In this document: positions 52,561-61,961 of the stretch, in pieces
Layout of the letters: every line of letters starts with the position of its first letter
How positions within the stretch are numbered: position 1 is the stretch's first letter
Assembly (NCBI RefSeq): GCF_024343775.1
Contig: NZ_RJUF01000180.1
Location: 1-64,000, forward strand
Source: Lacihabitans soyangensis
Lineage (GTDB): Bacteria > Bacteroidota > Bacteroidia > Cytophagales > Spirosomataceae
Direction: 5' to 3'
DNA length: 64,000 nt
Notes under the pieces: generated by a model
What the model was told of the DNA's origin: nothing
What the model saw: only the letters and a program-made list of their open reading frames with translations
Database searches by the model: none
Translations under genes and position numbers: made by a program

Positions 52561-55095
52561 TTATTGCTCAATCGTTTCCTCTTTAGGCTTTTTGCTAAAT
52601 GATAGAGACTCTGAATTTTCTTCATGATTTACAAGAATTACGTCTCCTTCGCTCATACTACCTTTCAGAATTTCCTCAGCCAATGGGTCTTCAACATATT
52701 TCTGAATAGCTCTATTCAGCGGTCTTGCCCCATATTGTTGGTCATAACCTTTCTCAGCTAAGAAATCTTTGGCTTTTTCGGTCAATTCCATCGAATAACC
52801 AATGCTGGTAATTCTTGAGAACAGCTTCTTAAGCGAAATATCGATAATTTTGTGAATGTCTTCTCTTGCTAGAGAGTTGAAAACGATAACGTCGTCCAAT
52901 CTGTTCAAAAACTCTGGAGAGAAAGTTTTCTTCAAAGCATTTTGTATGGTAGATTTTACCATATCATCTTGATTTTCAACTCTTGACTTAGTCGCAAAAC
53001 CAATTCCAGACCCAAAATCTTTCAAATCTCTAACGCCAATGTTTGAGGTCATAATGATGATTGTATTTCTAAAATCAACTCTTCTTCCCAAACTATCTGT
53101 TAAAATACCATCATCCAATACTTGCAACAATATATTGAAAATATCAGGGTGTGCTTTTTCAATTTCATCCAAAAGAACAACAGAATATGGCTTTCTACGA
53201 ACTTTCTCCGTCAATTGACCGCCTTCTTCATAACCTACATATCCTGGAGGAGCTCCTACTAAACGCGATATACTGAATTTCTCCATGTATTCACTCATAT
53301 CAATGCGTATCAATGCGTCCTCTTTGTCAAAAAGATATTCGGTTAGTGTTTTGGCCAATTCTGTTTTACCTACACCCGTTGGTCCCAAGAAAATGAAGGT
53401 TCCAATCGGCTTTTTCGGATCTTTCAATCCTACTCTGGTTCTTTGTATCGCTTTTACAAGTTTCTCAACAGCAGCATCTTGACCAACAATTCTTCCACGA
53501 AGCGAATCACCCATTTTCAGGATTTTATCTCCTTCGTTCATATTGACTTTTTTCACAGGAATACCCGTCATCATGGCAATTACCTCGCCTACGTGGTCCT
53601 CGGTTACAATATGACGCAAAGTCTTCGATTCTTCTTCCCAAGCTTGCTTCGCGTTTTCAAGTTGTTCCAAAAGCTTCTTCTCACGATCTCTCAATTGAGC
53701 AGCTTCTTCGTACCGTTGACTTTTAACAACTCTATTCTTTTCAAGTTTAATCTCCTCAACTGCCTCTTCTAAGTCTACCACTTCTTGTGGTACGTTGATG
53801 TTTTTGATGTGAACTCTCGCTCCTACTTCATCTATAACATCAATGGCCTTGTCAGGTAAAAATCTATCGGTAATGTATCTTTCTGAGTATTTTACTGCCG
53901 AAACAATGGCTTCATCAGAATAAGTTACATTGTGGTGATCTTCGTATTTGCCCTTGATATTGTTCAGAATCTCAATGGTTTCGTCTATCGAAGTAGCATC
54001 CACCATTACCATTTGGAATCTTCTGGCCAAAGCACCGTCTTTTTCTATGTATTGACGATATTCGTCTAAAGTTGTTGCACCAACGCATTGAATATCCCCT
54101 CTGGCCAAAGCTGGTTTGAACATATTGGAGGCGTCCAAAGAGCCGCTTGCTCCACCTGCACCTACAATAGTGTGAATTTCGTCAATGAAAAGAACGATTT
54201 GAGGATTTTTCTCAATTTCAAGCATAACTGCTTTCATTCTTTCCTCGAACTGACCTCTATATTTTGTTCCAGCCACCAAAGAAGCCAAGTCTAGTGTCAC
54301 TACTCTTTTACCAAAAAGCACACGTGAAACTTTCTTTTGGACAATTCTAAGTGCTAAACCTTCGGCAATGGCTGTTTTACCCACTCCGGGCTCTCCAATT
54401 AATATAGGGTTATTTTTCTTTCTTCTGGAAAGAATCTGAGCAACTCTTTCTATTTCTTTTTCGCGACCTACGATAGGATCAAGCTTGCCTATTTCAGCCA
54501 TTTTAGTCAAATCTCTGCCGAAATTATCCAAAATCGGTGTTCTTGACTTTTCTCCTGTTTTTGAGTCTGCTTTTTGGCTTCCATAAGATCCACCGCCACC
54601 ACCAAACGACTTATCATCGTCATCGGTATCTGGTCTTTCCATGGTTGGTTCTTGGCCAGTAAGTTGGTATTCCAACATTTCCTTGATCAATTTGTAATTG
54701 ATTCTGTAGCGATTCAAAATTTGGCAACCCAAATTATCATCGTCTCGTAAGACTGCTAGCAATAAATGCTCAGTTCCGATAACATCAGATTTGAATATTT
54801 TTGCTTCTAAGTGGGTGATTTTTAAGACTTTTTCCGACTGTCTGGTCAGGGGAATGTTAGAAAGGTTTTTGATGGTATTGGTAGCTGTTCCTCTTGTTGA
54901 ATTTTCAATTGAGGTTCTCAATTCTTCAGGATTTAAACCCGCCTTTTGAATCAACTCCAAACCCAATCCTTCACCTTCACGAATCATTCCTAAGATTAGA
55001 TGTTCAGTCCCGATGTAGTCGTGCCCCAATCTCAATGCCTCTTCACGGGCAAGAGATATAACTTCTTTTACTCTTTGTGAAAACTTGGGTTCCAT
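52561..55095 (-). CDS. clpC: ATP-dependent Clp protease ATP-binding subunit ClpC
   Basis: 844 residues. Clp N-domain repeats at 1-145 (KEVISLAREEALRLGHDYIG). AAA module 1 has the Walker A GEPGVGKT and AAA module 2 GPTGVGKT. The UVR/middle coiled coil of about 430-480 (YEEAAQLRDREKKLLEQLEN) marks ClpC rather than ClpA/B. The C-terminus has the D2-small domain with QYGARPLNRAI. It unfolds substrates for ClpP, which is not in the window. It has a real Shine-Dalgarno sequence, unusual here. Confidence 0.95.
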   Translation of the reverse strand: MEPKFSQRVKEVISLAREEALRLGHDYIGTEHLILGMIREGEGLGLELIQKAGLNPEELRTSIENSTRGTATNTIKNLSNIPLTRQSEKVLKITHLEAKIFKSDVIGTEHLLLAVLRDDDNLGCQILNRYRINYKLIKEMLEYQLTGQEPTMERPDTDDDDKSFGGGGGSYGSQKADSKTGEKSRTPILDNFGRDLTKMAEIGKLDPIVGREKEIERVAQILSRRKKNNPILIGEPGVGKTAIAEGLALRIVQKKVSRVLFGKRVVTLDLASLVAGTKYRGQFEERMKAVMLEIEKNPQIVLFIDEIHTIVGAGGASGSLDASNMFKPALARGDIQCVGATTLDEYRQYIEKDGALARRFQMVMVDATSIDETIEILNNIKGKYEDHHNVTYSDEAIVSAVKYSERYITDRFLPDKAIDVIDEVGARVHIKNINVPQEVVDLEEAVEEIKLEKNRVVKSQRYEEAAQLRDREKKLLEQLENAKQAWEEESKTLRHIVTEDHVGEVIAMMTGIPVKKVNMNEGDKILKMGDSLRGRIVGQDAAVEKLVKAIQRTRVGLKDPKKPIGTFIFLGPTGVGKTELAKTLTEYLFDKEDALIRIDMSEYMEKFSISRLVGAPPGYVGYEEGGQLTEKVRRKPYSVVLLDEIEKAHPDIFNILLQVLDDGILTDSLGRRVDFRNTIIIMTSNIGVRDLKDFGSGIGFATKSRVENQDDMVKSTIQNALKKTFSPEFLNRLDDVIVFNSLAREDIHKIIDISLKKLFSRITSIGYSMELTEKAKDFLAEKGYDQQYGARPLNRAIQKYVEDPLAEEILKGSMSEGDVILVNHEENSESLSFSKKPKEETIEQ

Positions 55096-55100
55096 TTAAT

Positions 55101-55110
55101 CTCCTTTTTT
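55101..55110 (-). promoter_or_regulatory. Strong Shine-Dalgarno site of clpC
   Basis: Minus-strand AAAAAAGGAG, five bases before the ATG (spacer ATTAA). Most genes in the window lack such a site. No CIRCE or CtsR-like operator was seen in the 46-nt gap. Confidence 0.6.
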
Positions 55111-55141
55111 ATCGAATTAACATTATTTTTTAAAACATTGT

Positions 55142-55753
55142 TCAAATGACCGAATTCTTTGAACTTTTAAGTATCTGCACGCTCTCAGGTCCTTTCGAAA
55201 AAAGAAGGTCAATGACGCTGAGGTTAGGCTCAAACTTATTGCCAAAGTTTTGAAAATATTCCACTGGTTTATAAAAATCTGGTAAATCGAGCCTATTCTT
55301 TGCATTAAAGCTAATAAAATCGTTTTTATTCTCAAAATACGAAAATTCAGCTTGACAAATTGTCTTGTTTATTTTTAATATTTCAAGACATATTGTCAGA
55401 GATTTGTGATTAAAGTCCACTAAGTAATCGTAGGGCCTATCAAATAAGGGCCGAAAGAGATACTCATAATAATCGTAGTAGGGACTTTTTTTGTAGGAAT
55501 TCTCGATGGTTTTAAAAATTGTCTTCCGCCAATCCGTTCTGTTATCAATCTTTATTTCTTTAATAATTTCGTTATTTGGAGCCTTTTGGATAGGAACTGT
55601 TAGGGTTTCTACTTGATGTGGCCCGAGGATATTGGCTCTTGTTCGATAAGATTGTTTCCGGTACTGCTCGCCAATGTTTATTTTTATTTCAGATTCTTCT
55701 AAAATTGCGGTCATATAAGCCAAACATGGCAAAAAATTTGATGAGAATATCAT
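55142..55753 (-). CDS. WbqC family protein
   Basis: 203 residues. Family features: YRKQSYRTRANILGPHQVET and VPIQKAPNNEIIKEIKI, then DWRKTIFKTIENSYKKSPYY and DLLFSKGPES near the C-terminus. WbqC proteins occur near polysaccharide loci and are sometimes inferred to be metal-independent hydrolases or transferases; no activity is proven. Divergent from the OmpA-type gene, 15 nt away. Confidence 0.85.
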   Translation of the reverse strand: MIFSSNFLPCLAYMTAILEESEIKINIGEQYRKQSYRTRANILGPHQVETLTVPIQKAPNNEIIKEIKIDNRTDWRKTIFKTIENSYKKSPYYDYYEYLFRPLFDRPYDYLVDFNHKSLTICLEILKINKTICQAEFSYFENKNDFISFNAKNRLDLPDFYKPVEYFQNFGNKFEPNLSVIDLLFSKGPESVQILKSSKNSVI

Positions 55754-55768
55754 CGTAAGATAATTTTT

Positions 55769-58420
55769 ATGATTTTTAGAAGTTTAAAGAACAAAGATAA
55801 TAAGGCAATTTTGATGGTAAGAGGTTTTGTATTTATAGTTTTTGGTTTAATTTCTTTGTTTGTAAGTAATGATACTTTTGCGTTTGAAAATATCAAGCTC
55901 AAGGTAGTGGTTATTAATAGTTTCGATGGCAATCAACTGCAGTCCAATTTTGATATCAAAGTTACACTCGACCCTAGCGGTCAGGTGGTAAAGTTGACTT
56001 CGAACAAGAAGGAATCGTACTATGAAGTTTCACGAGGACAAGTCATAAAGGTTTCTGTGACAGCTGTTGGATTTTATACCGAACAAAAAGTGGTCGAAAC
56101 CGAGAATCTCAACGATGGAGATGTTATAGAGGTTCAAATGAACCCAAAACCATCAGGTAAATTGGTTTTGACAACCGTGGATTCTGAAACCAAAGATCCT
56201 GTAGTGGCAGATGTAGAAATAGTTTATTTTTCACGAATTAATAAGGAGAAAATAAACGAACAAAATACACAGGTTAGTTATTTCTACGAAATGAAAGGTA
56301 AATATAAAATTACCACAAACGCAGATGGTTATCTAAAGGATTATCGAGAAATAGACCTTGATATTTCGGCCAATCAAAAAACTGAGAATTTGATAATAGA
56401 GTTGGTAAAAAACCGGATGAAACAAGAAGTAAGTTTGTTTGACGTGTCTACCAATGGAAAAATATCTTCAGGAACGGCGGTCATAACCCACGATGAAACG
56501 GGCCAAAAGATTTTTGAAGGAAAAATAGAAAATGGGATAATTCAGTTCGACGGAAATAGAAATGACAACTATACACTAACCACTAAAGTCAACGGTTTTT
56601 CTGATCTTAAGAGTCCGTTTCTGCTTGATGGGAAGCCAAAAAAATACGGACTAACCCCCAATTCGACCCTACAAATTGAGATTTTTGACGAAGAGTCGAA
56701 CCAGAGACTTGGTGTTGATTTGGAAATCATTAGTCCTTCCGGTAAAAAATTCAAAGCCATAACAACAAACAAAGAAAGCTATAATTTTACGCCAACAGAA
56801 ACTGGTACTTATACCATTGAATCCAAGGCTACTGGCTACATAAACAGATCTGGAAACTTTAGTATCAAATCTTTGACTGCGGGAAACACTTTTTACACTT
56901 TAAGGCTAAAAAAAGGTTCCAACGAGTATGTTATCAATGTTTTTGATTACGAAACCAAAAATCCAATCAACAATGCCTTGGTGAAGGTTTTTAACGAGCA
57001 ATCAAGAGAAATTCAGGGTAAAGCAAACAAGAACCAGAAAACTGTTAATCTAGACGCAGAAAAGAAACACTTTTATGAAGTATCAGCTGCTGGATACAAT
57101 GATTATACAGCTAATGTGGGATTTGATAAGTCAATACAGGTCTTTTTGAAGAAAAAATTGGCTGATTCGTTAATCACTGTAGAAATAAAGGTAATAGATG
57201 AGCAAACCAGGTTGTCAATAAAGGATGCTAGACTGAGGGTTTTTGAAGATAATGTAAAGGCCTTGGCATTAAGTTTTGATCCATCAATTTCGAGTTTTGT
57301 TTCTAACAAGATCAATCCAAAGCTTAGTTACAGTTATGAATTGTCAGCAAAAGGGTATAATAATTTGAGGCAAACATTGGCTCTTAACGATAGGAAAATA
57401 GAGTTAGTAATGACTGCTTTTGAGATTAGTAACTTCTATTTTTCGGCATTTGATGCCTTTACCAAAGAAAAAATTGATGCTGAATTTAGTATTAAGGTAG
57501 GTCAAGTGCCTATTAAACAGGATATTGAAGATGGCAAAGTAAAAGTAAGTCTCTCTGGCACTAATAACTACAATTTGGATGTACAAAAGGATAACTACAA
57601 AGGTGTGTCAAAGCTATTGGATAAAAGAGAAGCCGAAAACGATGAATTCAAAATTGGGTTGTTTAGAGAAAGTTACCCCATCTTGTTTAAACTAAACAAT
57701 AAAGTCGAGGCCGAAAATATATCTGGTGTGAAGGCAACTATTAGAAACAAAGTAGACAATAAATCGGAGAATTTGATTTATGATGAATCAAAGAATGGAT
57801 TTAGTGGTAATATAAGTCCTGAAGGTAATTATTTCATTGAAATAAATATGAATGGTTTTGAAAACTTCACGGGTGCTTTTGTCTTGAAACAAGCCAATCC
57901 TGAAAAATTGGAATATGGTTTGACCTTAAAACCAATAAAAAAAGTGGCAGAGAAGGTTATTCCAGAAAAGCCAATCGCGAAAGTAGAAGAATCCAAAGTC
58001 AAGTCAGAAGTTGCTAAACAAACAGAAGTAAGTCCAATAGAAAGCCCTAAACCTACTTTGGATATTAAAAAGGGTGTGAAATATCCACTTGAGGGTGTGA
58101 ATTTTGAAAAGAGTAAGACTGTTTTGGTGAAAGGTGCTGAAGTAAAACTTGACGGCGTAGTGGATTACCTTAAACAAAATCCAAAGGCACAAATTGAGGT
58201 GGCTGGTCACACCGACAACGAGGGCACAGACCAACGATTGAACCAACGACTTTCGGAGTTTAGGGCTAAAGTGGTAGCCAATTATCTTTTTAACAAAGGT
58301 ATTTCACCAGATCGAATAACTACCGTAGGTAAAGGTTCTTCTGAGCCTATTGTACCGAACGATACAGACGAGAACAAATCGAAAAATAGACGTATTGAAA
58401 TATTGATTTTAGAGGATTAA
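55769..58420 (+). CDS. OmpA-family protein with eight ~85-residue beta-sandwich repeats
   Basis: 883 residues (868 from the second Met at 55814, which gives the better signal peptide MVRGFVFIVFGLISLFVSND). Residues 43-720 form eight diverged repeats of about 82-88 residues, starting near 43, 131, 219, 301, 387, 469, 555 and 636. Each opens with a strand such as LQIEIFDEESNQRLGVDLEI or VEIKVIDEQTRLSIKDARLR and closes with a Y..E..A.GY-type strand. They resemble carboxypeptidase-regulatory or Ig-like modules. A Lys/Glu/Pro linker leads to an OmpA C-terminal domain (770-883) with AGHTDNEGTDQRLNQRLSEF and NRRIEI, which binds peptidoglycan. Confidence 0.85.
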   Translation: MIFRSLKNKDNKAILMVRGFVFIVFGLISLFVSNDTFAFENIKLKVVVINSFDGNQLQSNFDIKVTLDPSGQVVKLTSNKKESYYEVSRGQVIKVSVTAVGFYTEQKVVETENLNDGDVIEVQMNPKPSGKLVLTTVDSETKDPVVADVEIVYFSRINKEKINEQNTQVSYFYEMKGKYKITTNADGYLKDYREIDLDISANQKTENLIIELVKNRMKQEVSLFDVSTNGKISSGTAVITHDETGQKIFEGKIENGIIQFDGNRNDNYTLTTKVNGFSDLKSPFLLDGKPKKYGLTPNSTLQIEIFDEESNQRLGVDLEIISPSGKKFKAITTNKESYNFTPTETGTYTIESKATGYINRSGNFSIKSLTAGNTFYTLRLKKGSNEYVINVFDYETKNPINNALVKVFNEQSREIQGKANKNQKTVNLDAEKKHFYEVSAAGYNDYTANVGFDKSIQVFLKKKLADSLITVEIKVIDEQTRLSIKDARLRVFEDNVKALALSFDPSISSFVSNKINPKLSYSYELSAKGYNNLRQTLALNDRKIELVMTAFEISNFYFSAFDAFTKEKIDAEFSIKVGQVPIKQDIEDGKVKVSLSGTNNYNLDVQKDNYKGVSKLLDKREAENDEFKIGLFRESYPILFKLNNKVEAENISGVKATIRNKVDNKSENLIYDESKNGFSGNISPEGNYFIEINMNGFENFTGAFVLKQANPEKLEYGLTLKPIKKVAEKVIPEKPIAKVEESKVKSEVAKQTEVSPIESPKPTLDIKKGVKYPLEGVNFEKSKTVLVKGAEVKLDGVVDYLKQNPKAQIEVAGHTDNEGTDQRLNQRLSEFRAKVVANYLFNKGISPDRITTVGKGSSEPIVPNDTDENKSKNRRIEILILED

Positions 58421-59376
58421 GACTTGGCTGCAGCTCTTCTGAGTCTATCATTTATGGCTACGCCAAGGCCTTTCTCTGGTACCAATTCTATAAAGACTTT
58501 TTCAATTTCCATTTTATCAAATTGGCGAAGAGCGTCAAAAAGTCTAAAGGCAGCCTCATTAAGATTGCCCGCCTCAGATAGAAGTATCTGGTTTTCAAAT
58601 CCTTCAAGTTTTGTATTAAATCTTAAAAAGCCAGTTGACTCCTTATGAATCTTTTGAAGTTCTGAAAAATCATTCAAAATTTCTATTCTTTTGTTCGGGG
58701 AATAATGCTTGTCCAACATTCCGGGTGCCTGCGGGTTCGAACTTGAGTGGTCATTTATTAATATTTCACCAGAAAATACTTTCCGAATTTCATCCAAATC
58801 AAGTCCACCTTTGCGGTATATAATAAGCCTTTCATTTTCTATGCCCACTATTGTTGACTCCAAACCGACTTTACTCGGCCCGCCGTCTAGAATATAGGGT
58901 ATCTTCTCCCCTAGTTGTTCATATACATGATGTGCTGTTGTGGGCGACACATAACCAAATGGATTAGCACTTGGAGCCGCTAGGGGAAAGTTCAGGCTAT
59001 TTAGAAGTTCTAAGGTCAAAGGATGCTTAGGAATTCGAATTGCGACTTTTTCGAGTCCTGAAGTAGTTATTTCGGGAATTATTTCGCTTTTTTTGACCAA
59101 AAAAGTTATGGGGCCTGGGCAAAATTTCTCCGCCAAACCTAGTAATTGAACTGGAAAATCAACTGTATATTTTTGAAAATCAGCAATTTCCCCAACATGA
59201 ATAATCAATGGGTCAAAACTCGGGCGATTCTTGGCTGCATAAATATTACTTACGGCCAAAGGATCTAAAGCATTTGCAGCTAGTCCATAAACTGTTTCGG
59301 TAGGAATGCCTACCAGACCACCATTGTCTAGAATATCCTTGGCTTTTAAGTTATCAATGCCGATTTCTGCCCTCAT
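58417..59376 (-). CDS. Sua5/YrdC/TsaC-type L-threonylcarbamoyladenylate synthase
   Basis: 319 residues. The N-terminal YrdC domain (about 5-195) has GIPTETVYGLAANALDP and CPGPITFLVKK, with the ending APSANPFGYVSPTTAHHVY. It is followed by the Sua5 C-terminal domain (about 225-319), hence the long Sua5 form. It makes threonylcarbamoyl-AMP for t6A37 of tRNA. Its ATG overlaps the stop of the TruA-GNAT gene by 4 nt, so the two tRNA-modifying functions are coupled. Convergent with the OmpA gene, 4 nt overlap. Confidence 0.9.
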   Translation of the reverse strand: MRAEIGIDNLKAKDILDNGGLVGIPTETVYGLAANALDPLAVSNIYAAKNRPSFDPLIIHVGEIADFQKYTVDFPVQLLGLAEKFCPGPITFLVKKSEIIPEITTSGLEKVAIRIPKHPLTLELLNSLNFPLAAPSANPFGYVSPTTAHHVYEQLGEKIPYILDGGPSKVGLESTIVGIENERLIIYRKGGLDLDEIRKVFSGEILINDHSSSNPQAPGMLDKHYSPNKRIEILNDFSELQKIHKESTGFLRFNTKLEGFENQILLSEAGNLNEAAFRLFDALRQFDKMEIEKVFIELVPEKGLGVAINDRLRRAAAKS

Positions 59377-60581
59377 AATTGTTTTTCAAAATATAATATA
59401 TCCTCTTCAGGATTGATGTTGTAGGGGTTTGTTTGCTCAAAACCAAGTTTCTTATACAAAGCCACTGCGGATTCCAAACGACCTAGGGTGTCTAGTTTCA
59501 TGGTTTTGAAACTCAAATTCTTTGACTTTTCTAAGAGAGCTTCGGTAAGCATTTTCCCAATTCCATAACCTTGATAGTCAGGAAGTACGAATAAGCGTTT
59601 CATTTCACATATTCCGTCCTCCAGTTGTTTTAATGCAACAATTCCTGCAATATTTTCCCTTTCTTTCGCCAAAAGTATAGTACCTGTTGGTACTGAATAT
59701 TTACCAGGTAAAGTATCCAATTCTTCCTGAAAGCCCTGGAAGCATAAGGAGATTCCTAAATGGGCCTGATATTCAATGAAAAGTTCTTTAACGACCGACA
59801 TTTCATGAGTTTGAGCTTCATGTATTTCAATTTTACGCTCAAAATAGCCCTCTGAATAGTTTACTTCCTCCAAAGTAAGGCCTTCTGCTTTTGCAGCTAT
59901 ACCAGCTTTGGTCCTGTCTCGTTCCAATATTATTTTTTCAAAATCTTCAACGGTTATTTTGCCATAGCCGACATTCAGCAATGTCCCCACTATTGCCCGC
60001 ACCATACCTCTGAGAAACCTATTGGCTTTGATATGAAACTCTAAAGTATTTCCATTTTGCACCCAAAAAGCCTCTTCGATCTTACAATCAAAGGTATTTA
60101 CACTGGTTTTAACTTTGCTAAAGCTCTTGAAATCAATATGTTTTAGCAAAATACCAGATGCCTCGTTAAGTTTTGCGATATCGAGCTTTTTGAAATAAAT
60201 GGCAGCAATTTCTCTTTTGAATGGGTCTTTGCTGTTGATAATCCGATAAATGTATTTTCTATTGAGGGCATCAAATCTGGTGTGACTGTCTGGAAATACC
60301 AAGAAGATTTTGTTGACCGAAATGTCACTTTTTAGAAACTTATTGAGTCTATTTTTAAGGGCGTCTAACTCTACAAGTTTTTTAGAAGTTCTAAAATGAG
60401 CAAATTGTTGTCTGGCATTCACTCCAGTATCTGTACGACTACTGCCCATAATAGAAATATTCTCGCCCAAAATGGTACTAAGAGCGTTTTCGAGTTCGCC
60501 TTGAATGCTGGGGTTGTTGGGCTGAATCTGCCAACCATGAAAATTGGTACCAAGGTAAGAGACCTCTATAAAGTATTTCAT
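59373..60581 (-). CDS. truA: Fusion of tRNA pseudouridine synthase TruA with a GNAT acetyltransferase
   Basis: 402 residues against about 250-270 for TruA alone. Residues 1-248 are TruA (MKYFIEVSYLGTNFHGWQIQ) with the catalytic Asp51 in SSRTDTGVNARQQF. YIYRIINSKDPFKRE and KANRFLRGMVRAIVG are the usual later blocks. From about 250 to 402 there is a GNAT domain with the acetyl-CoA loop QGYGIGKMLTEALLEKS (after RLFVLPDY), typical of motif A, and KKLGFEQTNPYN-type motif B. TruA isomerises U38-40 of tRNA. The GNAT substrate is unknown. The reading frame is uninterrupted from start to end. Confidence 0.9.
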   Translation of the reverse strand: MKYFIEVSYLGTNFHGWQIQPNNPSIQGELENALSTILGENISIMGSSRTDTGVNARQQFAHFRTSKKLVELDALKNRLNKFLKSDISVNKIFLVFPDSHTRFDALNRKYIYRIINSKDPFKREIAAIYFKKLDIAKLNEASGILLKHIDFKSFSKVKTSVNTFDCKIEEAFWVQNGNTLEFHIKANRFLRGMVRAIVGTLLNVGYGKITVEDFEKIILERDRTKAGIAAKAEGLTLEEVNYSEGYFERKIEIHEAQTHEMSVVKELFIEYQAHLGISLCFQGFQEELDTLPGKYSVPTGTILLAKERENIAGIVALKQLEDGICEMKRLFVLPDYQGYGIGKMLTEALLEKSKNLSFKTMKLDTLGRLESAVALYKKLGFEQTNPYNINPEEDILYFEKQL

Positions 60582-60692
60582 GCCGCAAAATTATGGATTT
60601 TTTCAGCAATATAATTGATAAATGATTTTTTAGGCTTTAAAAAAATGCTTTAGTTTGTAGGATTAAAAAAACAATAAAACCCTGATTATATT

Positions 60693-61898
60693 ATGAAATT
60701 GACCGTTAGAATTCAGCTTATGTTGATGATGTTCTTGATGTTTTTTACTTGGGGCTCATGGTATGGGCAGATGGGAAAGTATATGTTTACCACTTTGAAT
60801 GCCAACGGTGACCAAATTGGAAACGCCTACGCTACCTTTTCTATCGCTTCCATAATTGCACCTTTCTTTGTCGGAATGATAGCTGACAGGTATTTTTCAG
60901 CACAAAAAGTAATGGGTGTTTTGAATTTATTGGGTGCTGGAATTCTCTATTTTTTGATCCAAAATCAATCGGCCGATGACTTTTTCTGGTATATACTGGC
61001 CTATACCTTGACTTTCGCTCCAAACCTTGCATTATCTAGCTCCATTGCCATGAATCAAATGAAAGATCCGGGTAAGGAATTTCCAGTTATCAGGGTTTTG
61101 GGTACTATCGCTTGGATTGTTGTGACAAACATTATCGGTTTTTATGAGGTAGGAGATAAAGTGACGATTTTCCAAATAGCCATGTTTACTTCATTGGCAT
61201 GGGCGGTTTTTGCCTTTACCTTACCAAATACACCTCCAAAAGCAACTGGAAATGCCACAGTAGGTCAAATTTTGGGAACAGATGCTTTTGTGTTGTTTAA
61301 AGATCGTTCGTTCTTAATTTTCTTCCTATCGTCGGTTTTGGTTTGTATTCCTTTGGCATTTTATTATGCTCACGGAAATTTATCGCTCACTGAGTCTAAC
61401 ATGAGCAATGTGGAGAATAAAATGTCACTTGGACAAGTATCTGAGGTCGGATTTATGCTTTTGATTCCTTTTGCATTACAAAAATTTGGCATCAAGAAAA
61501 TGCTGATTGTGGGTTTGATTGCCTGGATTACACGTTTTATCTGTTTCGGATATGGTGATGGAATTTCATCAGAATGGGTGCTTTATATAGCCATTTTGCT
61601 TCACGGTGTATGTTATGATTTCTTTTTCGTTACTGGGCAAATTTATACAGATAACAAGGCGGGAGAAAAAATTAAGAACTCAGCACAAGGCCTTATCACA
61701 TTTGCAACTTATGGTGTTGGTATGGGTATTGGGTCGTATTTGTCAGGAAAAGTACTGACTAAATACACCACAGTATTAAATGGAGTAACAAAACATGACT
61801 GGTCGGGCGTTTGGATGGTTCCAGCTTATATAGCCGCAGGTGTTTTGATCCTATTTATTTTGTTTTTCAAAGATAATACAAGAAATTCTGCCAAATAA
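60693..61898 (+). CDS. Nucleoside permease of the MFS (NupG-like nucleoside:H+ symporter)
   Basis: 401 residues with twelve membrane segments. The start is LTVRIQLMLMMFLMFFTWGS with the family motif WGSWYGQMGKYM. GMIADRYFSAQKVMG follows, then FPVIRVLGTIAWIVVTN (an RVxGTxGWI-type motif). The central cytosolic loop is replaced by a periplasmic NMSNVENKMSL stretch. Proton-driven nucleoside uptake is known for the family. A single gene between truA (divergent) and fumC. Confidence 0.88.
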   Translation: MKLTVRIQLMLMMFLMFFTWGSWYGQMGKYMFTTLNANGDQIGNAYATFSIASIIAPFFVGMIADRYFSAQKVMGVLNLLGAGILYFLIQNQSADDFFWYILAYTLTFAPNLALSSSIAMNQMKDPGKEFPVIRVLGTIAWIVVTNIIGFYEVGDKVTIFQIAMFTSLAWAVFAFTLPNTPPKATGNATVGQILGTDAFVLFKDRSFLIFFLSSVLVCIPLAFYYAHGNLSLTESNMSNVENKMSLGQVSEVGFMLLIPFALQKFGIKKMLIVGLIAWITRFICFGYGDGISSEWVLYIAILLHGVCYDFFFVTGQIYTDNKAGEKIKNSAQGLITFATYGVGMGIGSYLSGKVLTKYTTVLNGVTKHDWSGVWMVPAYIAAGVLILFILFFKDNTRNSAK

Positions 61899-61914
61899 AT
61901 TGTATAATTCTAAG

Positions 61915-61945
61915 TTTGAAATTATTCAATTCGATATTAAATTTG
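61915..61945 (+). promoter_or_regulatory. Promoter of fumC
   Basis: TTTG at 61915-61918, exactly 19 nt, then TAAATTTG at 61938-61945. This fits the Bacteroidota consensus. Transcription would start near 61952, about 10 nt before the ATG. Confidence 0.7.
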
Positions 61946-61961
61946 TAAAAATTATAAAAAA

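Noticed and set aside
53285-54294. Antisense frames over clpC (and similar ones over gyrA, sucC, fabG)
   Set aside because: Artefacts of codon bias on the opposite strand of well-identified genes.
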